DNA of 64,000 nt, taken from the NCBI RefSeq assembly GCF_025152745.1, contig NZ_CP104040.1:3716501-3780500 (forward strand). Reading direction: 5' to 3'. Positions 35,703-44,236 of the stretch are shown here, one piece after another. Below the pieces are notes generated by a model. That model ran no database searches, was not told where the DNA came from, and worked only from the letters and a program-made list of their open reading frames with translations. This DNA is from Rhizobium sp. WSM4643 (lineage in GTDB: Bacteria > Pseudomonadota > Alphaproteobacteria > Rhizobiales > Rhizobiaceae). Both the position numbers and the translations under genes were made by a program. The first letter of the stretch is position 1. Every line of letters starts with the position of its first letter.

Positions 35703-36328
35703 TCGATTTTTCGCTGATCGAGACGCTGCGCTGGCAGCCCGGCGAGGGCTTCATCCGGCTGCGGCTGCATCTTGCCCGGCTTTCCCGCTCCGCCCGTCGC
35801 CTTGGCTTCCCGCAACCGATCGCGGCGGCGGCCAAGCTCGACGAAGCGGTTGCAGGTGCTGCCGGTCCGCTGCGCATCCGCCTCACCCTCGACGCGCAAG
35901 GCCGCATCGAGGTGACGAGCGCCGCTTTCGTTCCGTCGGCACCGGACACGGTCTGGACCGTCCGTTTCGCCGAGACTCGCCTCGATTCCGCCGACACGCT
36001 GCTCCGCGTTAAGACCACGCGCCGTGCCGTCTACGAGGCCGCACGGGCCGAATACAGGTCTGATGAGGCCGATGAAGTCATCCTTTTGAACGAACGCGAT
36101 GAAGTCTGCGAGGGCACCATCACCTCGATCTTCCTGGACGATGGAACCGGCATTCTGCGCACCCCGCCGATCTCCTGCGGCCTGCTTGCCGGCGTGCTGC
36201 GCACCGAATTGATCTGCAGCCGCAAGGCCCGTGTCGGCCGCATCACGCTTGCCGATCTCGATGCCGGCACGTTTTATATCGGCAACTCGCTGCGCGGCCT
36301 GATTCGCGCAAACCTCATCAGGAACTGA
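35699..36328 (+). CDS. pabC: Class IV aminotransferase, aminodeoxychorismate lyase-like
   Basis: 209 residues from ATG 35699 overlapping the pabB stop. It is a fold-type IV PLP enzyme. The N-terminal SLIETLRWQPGEGFIRLRLHLARL and the Lys in LLRVKTTRRAVYEAA are followed by DEVCEGTITSIFLDDG, which is the usual E-x-T-x-[ST]-N region with Ser-Ile instead of Ser-Asn. The C-terminal PISCGLLAGVLRTELI and GRITLADL fit. It is shorter than branched-chain aminotransferases, which with pabB next door supports a role releasing pyruvate to give p-aminobenzoate. Confidence 0.88.
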   Translation: MIDFSLIETLRWQPGEGFIRLRLHLARLSRSARRLGFPQPIAAAAKLDEAVAGAAGPLRIRLTLDAQGRIEVTSAAFVPSAPDTVWTVRFAETRLDSADTLLRVKTTRRAVYEAARAEYRSDEADEVILLNERDEVCEGTITSIFLDDGTGILRTPPISCGLLAGVLRTELICSRKARVGRITLADLDAGTFYIGNSLRGLIRANLIRN

Positions 36329-36330
36329 CG

Positions 36331-36615
36331 ATGTTCATCCTCTCCCTCACCTATGTGAAACCCAACGACGAAGCCGACAGGCACATGGAGCCGCACATGG
36401 CCTGGGTGAAGGAGGGTTATGCCAAGGGCTGGTTTCTGGCGTCCGGCCGGAAGGTGCCGCGCACCGGCGGCGTCATCCTCGCGATCGGCGATCGCACCGC
36501 GATTGAGGCCTATGTCGCCGCCGATCCCTTCACCCTCAATGGCGTTGCCGAATACAAAATCACCGAGCTTGCCGTCACGACGGCGGTCGAAGGACTGGAA
36601 ATCCTGAAGGGCTGA
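36331..36615 (+). CDS. YciI-family protein
   Basis: 94 residues forming one ferredoxin-like domain. The conserved HMEPHMAWVKEGYAKGWFLASGRKVPRTGGVILA and DPFTLNGVAEYKITEL include the catalytic-like His and the Asp-Pro-Phe motif of YciI proteins, a family of unknown physiological function. It starts two bases after the pabC stop and is part of the same operon. Confidence 0.93.
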   Translation: MFILSLTYVKPNDEADRHMEPHMAWVKEGYAKGWFLASGRKVPRTGGVILAIGDRTAIEAYVAADPFTLNGVAEYKITELAVTTAVEGLEILKG

Positions 36616-36632
36616 TTTTAGAGGAGCCGATC

Positions 36633-36776
36633 ATGGATGATCTCGCAGCCCATCTGAAAGAGCTCGAATCCACGCGGGCTGCCGATCCCCAGGACAGCTT
36701 CGCCGGCCTCTATTGCCGCTCGATATCTGGCCTTTCCCCGTCAACGCTCTTTATTGTGACGCCGTTTTATGATTAG
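36633..36776 (+). CDS. Possible 47-residue protein or gene remnant
   Basis: ATG 36633 has GAGGAGC upstream at good spacing and reads MDDLAAHLKELESTRAADPQ and so on to TAG 36776. The N-terminal 28 residues look like a helical protein start, while the rest (SISGLSPSTLFIVTPFYD) does not resemble anything I know. It may be the truncated 5' end of a gene. Unrecognised. Confidence 0.4.
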   Translation: MDDLAAHLKELESTRAADPQDSFAGLYCRSISGLSPSTLFIVTPFYD

Positions 36777-36860
36777 AGCCGGTCACCTCGCACTTTCTGC
36801 GGCAATTTCAAATTAATTCTTCGGGCTGAACGCCTTCGTCGCCTTCCACAGGAGAAAAGA

Positions 36861-38312
36861 ATGACGGAACAAAACTATCCGGTATATGCCGAAATTACCG
36901 GTCCGATCGTGATGATCGGCTTTGGCTCCATCGGTCGCGGCACCCTGCCCCTGATCGAGCGCCATTTCAAATTCGACAAGAGCCGGATGGTCGTCATCGA
37001 TCCGCGGGATGAGCCCTCCGACATGGAGATCCTGAAGAAGCACGGCGTTCGCCACATCCAGGAATATGTCACCAAGGACAACTACAAGGAACTGCTGAAG
37101 CCGCTGCTGACGGAAGGCGAAGGCCAGGGCTTCTGCGTCAACCTCTCGGTCGACACCTCCTCGCTCGACATCATCAAGCTCTGCCGCAAACTCGACGTTC
37201 CCTATATCGACACCGTCGTCGAACCCTGGCTCGGCTTCTATTTCGACAAGAGCATGAGCAATGCCGACCGCACCAACTATGCGCTACGCGAAACCATGCG
37301 CAAGGAAAAGGCGAAGAACCCCGGCGGCGCTACCGCCGTCTCCACTTGCGGCGCCAATCCGGGCATGGTCTCCTGGTTGGTCAAGCAGGCGCTCGTCAAC
37401 CTCGCCAACGATACCGGCCTCAAATTCGAGGAACCGGGCCAGCACGATCGCGAAGGCTGGGCAAAGCTCATGAAGAAGCTCGGCGTCAAGGGCGTCCACA
37501 TTGCCGAGCGCGACACCCAGCGCACCAAGCATCCGAAGCCGCTCAACGTCTTCTGGAACACCTGGTCCGTCGAAGGCTTCATCTCCGAAGGCCTGCAGCC
37601 GGCCGAACTCGGCTGGGGCACGCATGAAGAATGGATGCCGAAGAACGCCAAGAAACACAAGAAGGGCAACAAGGCGGCGATCTACCTGGAACAGCCGGGC
37701 GCCAACACCCGCGTGCGCACCTGGTGCCCGACGCCCGGCCCGCAATATGGCTTCCTCGTCACCCACAACGAGTCGATCTCGATCGCCGATTTCTTCACCG
37801 TTCGCGACAAGGACGGCGAAGTGACCTTCCGCCCGACCTGCCACTATGCCTACCATCCGGCCAACGACGCCGTGCTCTCTCTGCATGAAATGTTCGGCAA
37901 TGGCGGCACCTCGCAGCCGGTCCATCACGTTCTCGACGAGGATGAGTTGGAGGACGGCATCGATGAACTCGGCGTCCTGCTCTACGGCCACGAGAAGAAT
38001 GCCTATTGGTATGGCTCGCGCCTGTCGCTGGAAGAAACCCGCCGTATCGCGCCCTATCAGAACGCCACCGGCCTGCAGGTGACATCAGCCGTACTCGCCG
38101 GCATGGTCTGGGCGCTGGAAAACCCGAATGCCGGAATCGTCGAAGCCGACGAGATCGATTACAAACGCTGCCTCGAAGTGCAGATGCCCTATCTCGGCCC
38201 GGTCGAGGGCCACTACACCGACTGGACCCCGCTCGACGGCCGTCCGGGCCTCTTCCCCGAGGATATCGACACCAAGGATCCGTGGCAGTTCAGGAACGTT
38301 CTGGTTCGCTGA
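36861..38312 (+). CDS. hss: Homospermidine synthase
   Basis: 483 residues. The NAD-dependent enzyme makes the triamine homospermidine, a major polyamine of rhizobia. A Rossmann motif at the N-terminus (VMIGFGSIGRGTLPLIERHF) is followed by VIDPRD, DTSSLDIIKLCRKLDVPYIDTVVEPW and STCGANPGMVSWLVKQAL. NYPVYAEITGPI is the typical start. It is a monocistronic gene, closed by a strong terminator 22 bases after the stop. Confidence 0.96.
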   Translation: MTEQNYPVYAEITGPIVMIGFGSIGRGTLPLIERHFKFDKSRMVVIDPRDEPSDMEILKKHGVRHIQEYVTKDNYKELLKPLLTEGEGQGFCVNLSVDTSSLDIIKLCRKLDVPYIDTVVEPWLGFYFDKSMSNADRTNYALRETMRKEKAKNPGGATAVSTCGANPGMVSWLVKQALVNLANDTGLKFEEPGQHDREGWAKLMKKLGVKGVHIAERDTQRTKHPKPLNVFWNTWSVEGFISEGLQPAELGWGTHEEWMPKNAKKHKKGNKAAIYLEQPGANTRVRTWCPTPGPQYGFLVTHNESISIADFFTVRDKDGEVTFRPTCHYAYHPANDAVLSLHEMFGNGGTSQPVHHVLDEDELEDGIDELGVLLYGHEKNAYWYGSRLSLEETRRIAPYQNATGLQVTSAVLAGMVWALENPNAGIVEADEIDYKRCLEVQMPYLGPVEGHYTDWTPLDGRPGLFPEDIDTKDPWQFRNVLVR

Positions 38313-38334
38313 GGACGCCTGCACGGCTTTGACA

Positions 38335-38361
38335 ATGCCCGCCGCAAGGCGGGCATTTTTG
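38335..38361 (+). terminator. Rho-independent terminator after hss
   Basis: AATGCCCGCC / GGCGGGCATT ten-base stem around GCAA, then a T run. Confidence 0.9.
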
Positions 38362-38483
38362 TAACGCCGGCTGTCTAAATGCCGCACGCCACCCCACCAA
38401 GGCTTGCCTTCATGCCGGGCGCGCGGCATGTTTTGCCCGAACTTGGCGGCTGTCCGCCGCGCCGATTCGCCGGGAGAAGCCTT

Positions 38484-38852
38484 ATGAAAATCAGAACTGG
38501 TCTCGTTCTTGTCGGTGCAGCGGCCGCTCTAGCCGCCTGCGTTTCATCAGAGCCGCGTCGCCTGCCGATTGCAACCGCGCCCGCCGCCACTGGTGTCGAA
38601 GGCAACTGGAGCGATCCGAATGGCATCGTTTCGACCTTCCAGGGCGGTACTTTCACCACCCGCACGACCGACAGCAACCAGCTTCTTGCCTCGGGCACCT
38701 ATATCAACACCTCACCGACCCTGGTGGAGATCAACATGACCTCGCTGGTGCGCAAGACGCAGTCCAAGGTCAATTGCGCCCTCGTCAACCCGAGCCAGCT
38801 CAATTGCACCTCCGATTCCGGCGCACAGTTCACGCTCTCCCGCCGCGGCTGA
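38484..38852 (+). CDS. Omp10-like outer-membrane lipoprotein
   Basis: 122 residues from ATG 38484, with GGGAGAAG upstream; earlier codons overlap the terminator region and are discarded. The signal peptide ends in the lipobox LAAC, so Cys19 is the expected lipidation site. The mature sequence ATGVEGNWSDPNGIVSTFQGGTFTTRTTDSNQLLASGTY and INCALVNPSQLNCTSDSGAQFTLSRR resembles Brucella Omp10-type lipoproteins. The two Cys residues suggest a disulfide. Role unknown beyond envelope. Confidence 0.85.
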   Translation: MKIRTGLVLVGAAAALAACVSSEPRRLPIATAPAATGVEGNWSDPNGIVSTFQGGTFTTRTTDSNQLLASGTYINTSPTLVEINMTSLVRKTQSKVNCALVNPSQLNCTSDSGAQFTLSRRG

Positions 38853-38855
38853 AAG

Positions 38856-39110
38856 ATGAGGCAATAGGCTAAGCACAGCATACGGGCCTTCGCCTCATAC
38901 CTCGTCCTGCTGCTCGCCATGCCGCTTGCCGCATTTGCGGTCGTTTCGCCGGCCAACGAATATCCTGCCCAGGGCATCGCCGCTCCCGATTGCGACGGGT
39001 CGGCCGGCGCTTTCATCGCCTCGTCTCCCTTCTCTGCTTGACCATCGCGCTCGCCACGGTCCCGAATATTGCAGAGGCCGTGCACGAACTCTACCGAAAC
39101 GCCGCGAATG
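38856..39110 (+). pseudogene. Decayed small membrane or secreted protein gene
   Basis: ATG 38856 is followed three codons later by an in-frame TAG. In the same frame the sequence then reads SIRAFASYLVLLLAMPLAAFAVVSPANEYPAQGIAAPDCDG, a convincing signal-like segment, until a stop at about 39041. Meanwhile another frame from about 38990 encodes a hydrophobic segment LVSLLCLTIALATVPNIAEAVHELYRNAAN, ending at a terminator. This suggests one gene broken by a nonsense codon and a frameshift. Function unknown; the interpretation is inference. Confidence 0.4.
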
Positions 39111-39136
39111 CCGGGGATAAGCAACCCGGCTTTTTT
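39110..39136 (+). terminator. Terminator after the decayed gene
   Basis: GCCGGG / CCCGGC stem around GATAAGCAA, then TTTTTT. Its presence supports a former transcription unit upstream. Confidence 0.7.
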
Positions 39137-39295
39137 GCCCTGCCCCCTTGGAAAGCGCCTCGCCTGGCCCAGCTTTCTCTTGCGGTCGTGCATCGTCTGA
39201 TGGAACATCCGCAGGCCGGGAAACCGCCCCGGCGCACGATGAAAGGGATCAGCGAGGGATCAGGGGGATCTTTCGCCTCAATCAGGAGAATAGCG

Positions 39296-41278
39296 ATGAC
39301 GAAGTCTTTCAGCTTCGGTCTTTTGACCGCGTCCATGCTGGCGCTGAGCACGGGCGCCGCCTTTGCGGATTACGAACTCAATATTCTTCATATCAACGAT
39401 TTCCACTCGCGCATCGAATCGATCAACAAGTTCGACTCCACCTGCTCGGCCGAAGAGGAAGGCAAGAAGGAATGCTTCGGGGGTGCTGGCCGCCTGAAGA
39501 CCGCGATCGATCAGCGCCGCCAGGCGCTATCCGGCAAGAACGTCCTCCTCTTGAATGCCGGCGACAATTTCCAGGGCTCGCTCTTCTACACGACCTACAA
39601 GGGAGCAGCCGAAGCCGAGTTCCTGAACCTGATGAAGTTCGACGCCATGACCGTCGGCAATCATGAGTTCGACGACAGCGAGGATGGGCTTGCGACCTTC
39701 CTCGACAAGGTGCAGTTCCCTGTCGTGACGGCGAATGTCAAGGCGACAGCCGCCTCCAAGCTCGGCGACCGCATCAAGCCCTCGCTGGTGCTCGATGTCG
39801 CCGGCCAGAAGATCGGTATCGTCGGCGCCGTCACCAATGACACGCCAGAGCTTTCCTCCCCCGGCCCGAACGTCACGATCGCCGATGACGTCCAGAGCAT
39901 TACCGCGGCCGTTCAGGATCTGAAGGGCCAGGGCGTCAACAAGATCATCGCGCTGACCCATGTCGGTTACCCCCGGGATCTCGCCCTGATCGCCAAGATC
40001 CCGGATGTCGATGTCGTCGTCGGCGGCCATTCCCATAGCCTGCTCTCCAACACTGACCCCAAGGCCGAAGGCCCCTATCCGACCATGGTCGACAATCCCG
40101 GCGGCTATAAAGTGCCGGTCGTCCAGGCTGCCTCCTACAGCAAGTATCTCGGCGATCTCGTCGTCAATTTCGACGATAGCGGCGTCGTGAAGGATGCCAA
40201 GGGCGATCCGATCCTGATCGATTCCACCTTCACGCCTGATCCTGCTGTCCTTGCTCGTGTCGCCGAACTGGCAAAGCCGATCGAAGACCTGCGCAAGAAG
40301 GTGATCGGCTCCTCCGAAAGCCCGATCGAAGGCGACCGCAAGGTCTGCCGCGTCAAGGAATGCTCGATGGGCAATCTGGTGGCCGACGCCATGCTCGATC
40401 GCACCAGGAACCAGGGTGTCACCATCGCCGTCCAGAACGGCGGCGGCCTGCGTGCGTCGATCGACGGCGGCGAAATCACCCAGGGCGAGGTCATCACCGT
40501 CCTGCCTTTCCAGAACACGCTCGCTACGTTTGAGACGACTGGCGCAGATGTCGTCAAAGCGCTCGAAAATGGTGTCAGCCAGATCGACCAGGGCGCCGGG
40601 CGCTTCCCTCAGGTCGCCGGCCTGAAGTTCTCCTTCGACCAGTCGAAGCCTGTCGGCAGCCGCGTCGGCGATGTCCAGGCGAAGGAGGGCGACAATTTCG
40701 CTCCAATCGATCCCGCCAAGACCTACAAAGTCGCCACCAACAACTTCATGCGATCAGGCGGCGACGGCTATTCGATCTTCAAGGACGGCAAGAACGCCTA
40801 TGATTACGGTCCGGACCTTGCCGACGTGACCGCCGAATATGTCGCCGCGCATTCGCCCTACAAGCCCTACACGGATGGCCGCGTCACCGAACTGGCGCAG
40901 GCAGCGCCTGCTCCCTCCGCTTCCGAGCCGGCGCCTGCCGCACCGGCTGCTCCGGCCCCCTCTGCCGAACCCAGCCCCGCGCCCGCTGCTCCTGCTCCAT
41001 CCACCGAGCCGGCTCCTGCACCTGCTGCCCCGGCACCGGCTGCCCCGGCACCAGCAACACCGGCGCCCACTACTGAACCAGCGCCGGGACCGGCAGCCTC
41101 CGCACCCGCCGCAGCGACGCCGTCCACCCACGTCATCGCCGCGGGCGACACCTTCTGGGATCTCGCCGTGACCTTCTATGGCGACGGCACGATGTGGCGG
41201 AAGCTTTCGGATGCCAATGGCAAGCCGAACCCGCATCACTTGACGGTTGGCAAGGAGATCGAGGTCCCCGCCAAGTAA
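39296..41278 (+). CDS. Exported bifunctional 5'-nucleotidase-type phosphoesterase with LysM tail
   Basis: 660 residues from ATG 39296, with AGGAGAA upstream. A signal peptide ends at AFAD. The metallophosphoesterase domain (about 25-300) has LHINDFHSRIES, NAGDNFQGS, VGNHEFDDSEDG, THVGYPRD and GGHSHSL, all metal ligands of the family. The 5'-nucleotidase C-terminal domain (about 345-530) follows with MGNLVADAML and NGGGLRASIDGGEIT. Then comes an Ala/Pro/Glu-rich linker of about 70 residues and a LysM domain (HVIAAGDTFWDLAVTFYGDGTMWRKL). The linker-LysM addition should hold the enzyme at the peptidoglycan. Confidence 0.92.
   Translation: MTKSFSFGLLTASMLALSTGAAFADYELNILHINDFHSRIESINKFDSTCSAEEEGKKECFGGAGRLKTAIDQRRQALSGKNVLLLNAGDNFQGSLFYTTYKGAAEAEFLNLMKFDAMTVGNHEFDDSEDGLATFLDKVQFPVVTANVKATAASKLGDRIKPSLVLDVAGQKIGIVGAVTNDTPELSSPGPNVTIADDVQSITAAVQDLKGQGVNKIIALTHVGYPRDLALIAKIPDVDVVVGGHSHSLLSNTDPKAEGPYPTMVDNPGGYKVPVVQAASYSKYLGDLVVNFDDSGVVKDAKGDPILIDSTFTPDPAVLARVAELAKPIEDLRKKVIGSSESPIEGDRKVCRVKECSMGNLVADAMLDRTRNQGVTIAVQNGGGLRASIDGGEITQGEVITVLPFQNTLATFETTGADVVKALENGVSQIDQGAGRFPQVAGLKFSFDQSKPVGSRVGDVQAKEGDNFAPIDPAKTYKVATNNFMRSGGDGYSIFKDGKNAYDYGPDLADVTAEYVAAHSPYKPYTDGRVTELAQAAPAPSASEPAPAAPAAPAPSAEPSPAPAAPAPSTEPAPAPAAPAPAAPAPATPAPTTEPAPGPAASAPAAATPSTHVIAAGDTFWDLAVTFYGDGTMWRKLSDANGKPNPHHLTVGKEIEVPAK
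40902..41121 (+). repeat. Ala/Pro-rich low-complexity coding repeat
   Basis: Imperfect repeats of APAAPAPSxEPxPAPAAP in the linker of the nucleotidase gene, with codons reused as gcn-ccn runs. It is a flexible spacer, likely to vary in length between strains. Confidence 0.8.
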
Positions 41279-41302
41279 GACGATTTGTCCCGATGCCACT
41301 GG

Positions 41303-41333
41303 CCGGTCCGGGGTTTCCCGGGCCGGTTTTTCT
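41303..41333 (+). terminator. Rho-independent terminator after the nucleotidase gene
   Basis: CCGGTCCGGG / CCCGGGCCGG stem with one G-T pair, loop GTTT, then TTTTT. Confidence 0.8.
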
Positions 41334-41402
41334 TTCTATAGGGTGAACCACGATCTCGGGGCTGCGTATGAGCTGACGGGACAAAAGAGCTTTGGGGCCA
41401 GA

Positions 41403-42437
41403 ATGACAGCAGATATTTCACTCCGCCCGGCGGACCATCCGGCCGTCAAGTCAGGCAAGATCGGTGTCCTGCTGGTCAATCTCGGCACGCCTGATGGCAC
41501 AGACTATACCTCGATGCGCCGCTATCTCAGGGAATTCCTGACCGATCGCCGCGTCATCGAATGGTCGCCCTGGAAGTGGTATCCGATCCTGTTCGGCATC
41601 GTGCTCAACACCCGCCCGCAGAAGGTCGGCAAGGCCTATCAGCTGATCTGGAACAAGGAGAGGAACGAAAGTTATCTGCGCACCTATACTCGCAACCAGT
41701 CGCAGCTGATGGCCGAGCGCTTGAAGGATCTTGATAGCGTCAAGGTCGACTGGGCCATGCGTTATGGCACGCCGTCGATCGCCTCGCGCATCGACGCGCT
41801 GAAAGAAGAGGGCTGCGACCGGATCGTGCTCTTCCCGCTCTATCCGCAATATGCGGCGGCGACGACCGCCACCGTCAACGACAAGGCCTTCCAGAAACTG
41901 CTCTCGATGCGCTGGCAGCCGGCGCTGCGCACCGTTCCCGCCTATCATGACGATGAGACCTATATCGAGGCGCTCGCCGCGTCGGTCGAAAGGCATCTTT
42001 CGACCCTCGACTGGAAGCCCGAGATGCTGCTTGCCTCCTTCCACGGCATACCGATATCCTATTTCAAGCAAGGCGATCCCTACTACTGCCAATGCCAGAA
42101 GACCGGTCGGCTGCTGCGCGAGCGGCTCGGGCTCACCAAGGAAAACTTCATGGTCACCTTCCAGTCCCGCTTCGGGCCGGAGGAATGGTTGCAGCCCTAC
42201 ACCGACAAGACGGTGGAGAAGCTCGCCAGGGACGGCGTCAAGCGCATCGCCGTCATCAATCCCGGCTTCGTCTCCGACTGTCTGGAAACGCTGGAGGAGA
42301 TTGCCGAACAGGCCGCCCACTCCTTCCACGAGAATGGCGGCGAGAAGTTCGCGCATATTCCCTGCCTCAACGACGGCGAGGACGGAATGAACGTGCTGGA
42401 AAAGGTCGTCCGCCGCGAATTGCAGGGCTGGGTCTGA
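41403..42437 (+). CDS. hemH: Ferrochelatase
   Basis: 344 residues from ATG 41403. It inserts iron into protoporphyrin IX, the last step of haem synthesis. KIGVLLVNLGTPDGTDYTSMRRYLREFLTDRRVIEW opens the fold. The metal-binding His is in LLASFHGIPISYFKQGDPYYCQCQKTG, the family signature, and the Glu region is FVSDCLETLEEIAEQA. Two Cys in YYCQC recall the iron-sulfur-type variants, but the C-terminal cluster Cys are not obvious. The following RIME-like repeat may end the transcript. Confidence 0.96.
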   Translation: MTADISLRPADHPAVKSGKIGVLLVNLGTPDGTDYTSMRRYLREFLTDRRVIEWSPWKWYPILFGIVLNTRPQKVGKAYQLIWNKERNESYLRTYTRNQSQLMAERLKDLDSVKVDWAMRYGTPSIASRIDALKEEGCDRIVLFPLYPQYAAATTATVNDKAFQKLLSMRWQPALRTVPAYHDDETYIEALAASVERHLSTLDWKPEMLLASFHGIPISYFKQGDPYYCQCQKTGRLLRERLGLTKENFMVTFQSRFGPEEWLQPYTDKTVEKLARDGVKRIAVINPGFVSDCLETLEEIAEQAAHSFHENGGEKFAHIPCLNDGEDGMNVLEKVVRRELQGWV

Positions 42438-42473
42438 GGGCGTCCCTCAGAAAGCGGCATCCGACGAGGAGCT

Positions 42474-42577
42474 AAAGCATGTCGCGCAAAAGTGTGAGGC
42501 GGTTTTGCGATAACGACATGTGTATAAACAAAGACTTAAAGCGCGGGAGCGAATCTGAAAGATCGCGACGCGCTTTA
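42474..42577. repeat. RIME-like intergenic mosaic element, copy 1
   Basis: About 104 bases with two palindromes. The first has arms CATGTCG / CGACATG with inner CGCAAAA / TTTTGCG. The second has TAAAGCGCG / CGCGCTTTA as its ends. The design fits the Rhizobium-specific intergenic mosaic elements. A second copy stands at 46935. Confidence 0.85.
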
Positions 42578-42722
42578 GCGACAGCCCAATGACTTAGACG
42601 AAACGGAACCTCCTTTTCGCTTGGAGGCCAGCCGGTTGTGCCATCATTTCTTCTTCGCAAAGAACGTGCTAACTCACCACATGAGTTGGGCAGGCGCGCA
42701 TGCGCCGATAGGAGGAATTTTC

Positions 42723-43763
42723 ATGCTGTTCGGCGGCTTCGACATCGTCGTGATCGTGCTGGTCATCTTCGTCATCCTGGTGCTCTTTGCCGGGATCAAG
42801 ACCGTGCCGCAGGGCTACCGCTATACGATCGAGCGCTTCGGGCGTTATACCCGCACGCTGGAGCCAGGCCTCAACCTCATCACCCCCTTCATCGAGCGCG
42901 TCGGCGCCAAATTGAACGTGATGGAGCAGGTGCTGAACGTGCCGACCCAGGAGGTGATCACCAAGGACAACGCCTCGGTTTCGGCCGATGCCGTCTCCTT
43001 CTATCAGGTGCTGAACGCCGCCCAAGCTGCCTATCAGGTCTCCAACCTCGAAAACGCCATCCTCAATCTGACCATGACCAACATCCGCTCGGTCATGGGT
43101 TCGATGGATCTCGACGAACTGCTCTCCAACCGCGATGCGATCAACGACCGGCTGCTGCGCGTCGTCGACGAGGCCGTGCATCCCTGGGGCATCAAGGTCA
43201 CCCGCGTCGAGATCAAAGACATCCAACCGCCGCGCGACCTCGTCGATGCGATGGCCCGCCAGATGAAGGCCGAGCGCGAGAAGCGCGCCCAGGTGCTGGA
43301 GGCCGAAGGCTCGCGCAATGCGCAGATCCTCAGGGCCGAAGGCGCCAAGCAATCCGCCATCCTGCAGGCCGAAGGCCAGCGCGAAGCCGCCTTCCGCAAC
43401 GCTGAAGCCCGTGAACGTCTGGCCGAGGCCGAAGCCAAGGCGACGAAGATGGTCTCCGAGGCGATCGCCGCCGGCGACATTCAGGCGATCAATTATTTCG
43501 TCGCCCAGAAATATACCGAGGCGCTCACCTCGATCGGTTCGGCGCCCAATTCCAAGATCGTGATGATGCCGATGGAAGCCTCTTCCATCCTGAGCTCGCT
43601 CGGTGGCATCGGCGCCATTGCCCGCGAAGTCTTCGGCGACGCCGGCAACAGCCCGTCAACGCCGCTGCCGGTACCGCCGCGTCCGCGTCCCGCACCGGCG
43701 CGCTCGACGCCGCCGATCAATCCGTCGACCCCCAATCCTTTCAACCCCGAGCAGGAGCGATAA
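42723..43763 (+). CDS. SPFH/Band-7 (stomatin-like) membrane protein
   Basis: 346 residues from ATG 42723, with AGGAGG seven bases upstream. One N-terminal membrane helix (about 5-25) anchors it. The Band-7 domain (about 27-190) has [28 protein letters not shown] and [20 protein letters not shown] coiled coil rich in Ala/Glu ([25 protein letters not shown]) follows, and the Pro-rich tail ends PFNPEQER. These proteins form oligomeric rings that organise membrane microdomains and guard proteases. It is 3 bases from an NfeD gene, its usual partner. Confidence 0.94.
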   Translation: MLFGGFDIVVIVLVIFVILVLFAGIKTVPQGYRYTIERFGRYTRTLEPGLNLITPFIERVGAKLNVMEQVLNVPTQEVITKDNASVSADAVSFYQVLNAAQAAYQVSNLENAILNLTMTNIRSVMGSMDLDELLSNRDAINDRLLRVVDEAVHPWGIKVTRVEIKDIQPPRDLVDAMARQMKAEREKRAQVLEAEGSRNAQILRAEGAKQSAILQAEGQREAAFRNAEARERLAEAEAKATKMVSEAIAAGDIQAINYFVAQKYTEALTSIGSAPNSKIVMMPMEASSILSSLGGIGAIAREVFGDAGNSPSTPLPVPPRPRPAPARSTPPINPSTPNPFNPEQER

Positions 43764-43766
43764 GCC

Positions 43767-44222
43767 ATGCTGGCGAAGATCGTCGCCGAACTCGGTCCGT
43801 GGAGCTGGTGGGTCGCAGGCCTCGTGCTGCTCGCCGCGGAATTGATTGTTCCCGGCTTCTTCCTGGTCTGGATCGGACTTGCTGCCTTGATCGTCGGTGC
43901 ACTGTCGCTGCTCTTCTGGGACAGCGCCTTCTGGGTCTGGGAGTTGCAGGCAATCCTTTTTGCGCTTCTCGCCGTTGCCACGACCTTCGCCGGCCGCCGG
44001 CTGACGCTACGCAATGCGACGACCGACGAGCCCTTCCTCAATCAGCGCGGTGCGAGCCTCGTCGGCCGCACGGCGACGCTGCACGAACCGATCCGCGAAG
44101 GCCGCGGCCGCATTCGTCTCGACGATACGCTATGGCAGGTGATGGGACCCGACTTGCCCGCCGGAACGCAAGTGAAGGTAGTTTCGAGCAACGGCCGCGA
44201 CCTGACGGTCGAGCCCGTCTGA
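43767..44222 (+). CDS. NfeD-family membrane protein
   Basis: 151 residues. Two to three N-terminal membrane segments (about 13-75, LVLLAAELIVPGFFLVWIGLAALIVGALSLLFW) precede an OB-fold C-terminal domain (GASLVGRTATLHEPIREGRGRIRLDDTLWQVMGPDLPAGTQVKVVS). The short NfeD type lacks the ClpP-like protease domain. It partners the adjacent SPFH protein and is cotranscribed with it. Confidence 0.93.
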   Translation: MLAKIVAELGPWSWWVAGLVLLAAELIVPGFFLVWIGLAALIVGALSLLFWDSAFWVWELQAILFALLAVATTFAGRRLTLRNATTDEPFLNQRGASLVGRTATLHEPIREGRGRIRLDDTLWQVMGPDLPAGTQVKVVSSNGRDLTVEPV

Positions 44223-44236
44223 TCAAACGAGCCTAA

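Noticed and set aside
40902..41121. CRISPR-like or satellite array
   Set aside because: The repetition is coding (Ala/Pro linker in frame), has no constant spacers and no cas genes nearby.
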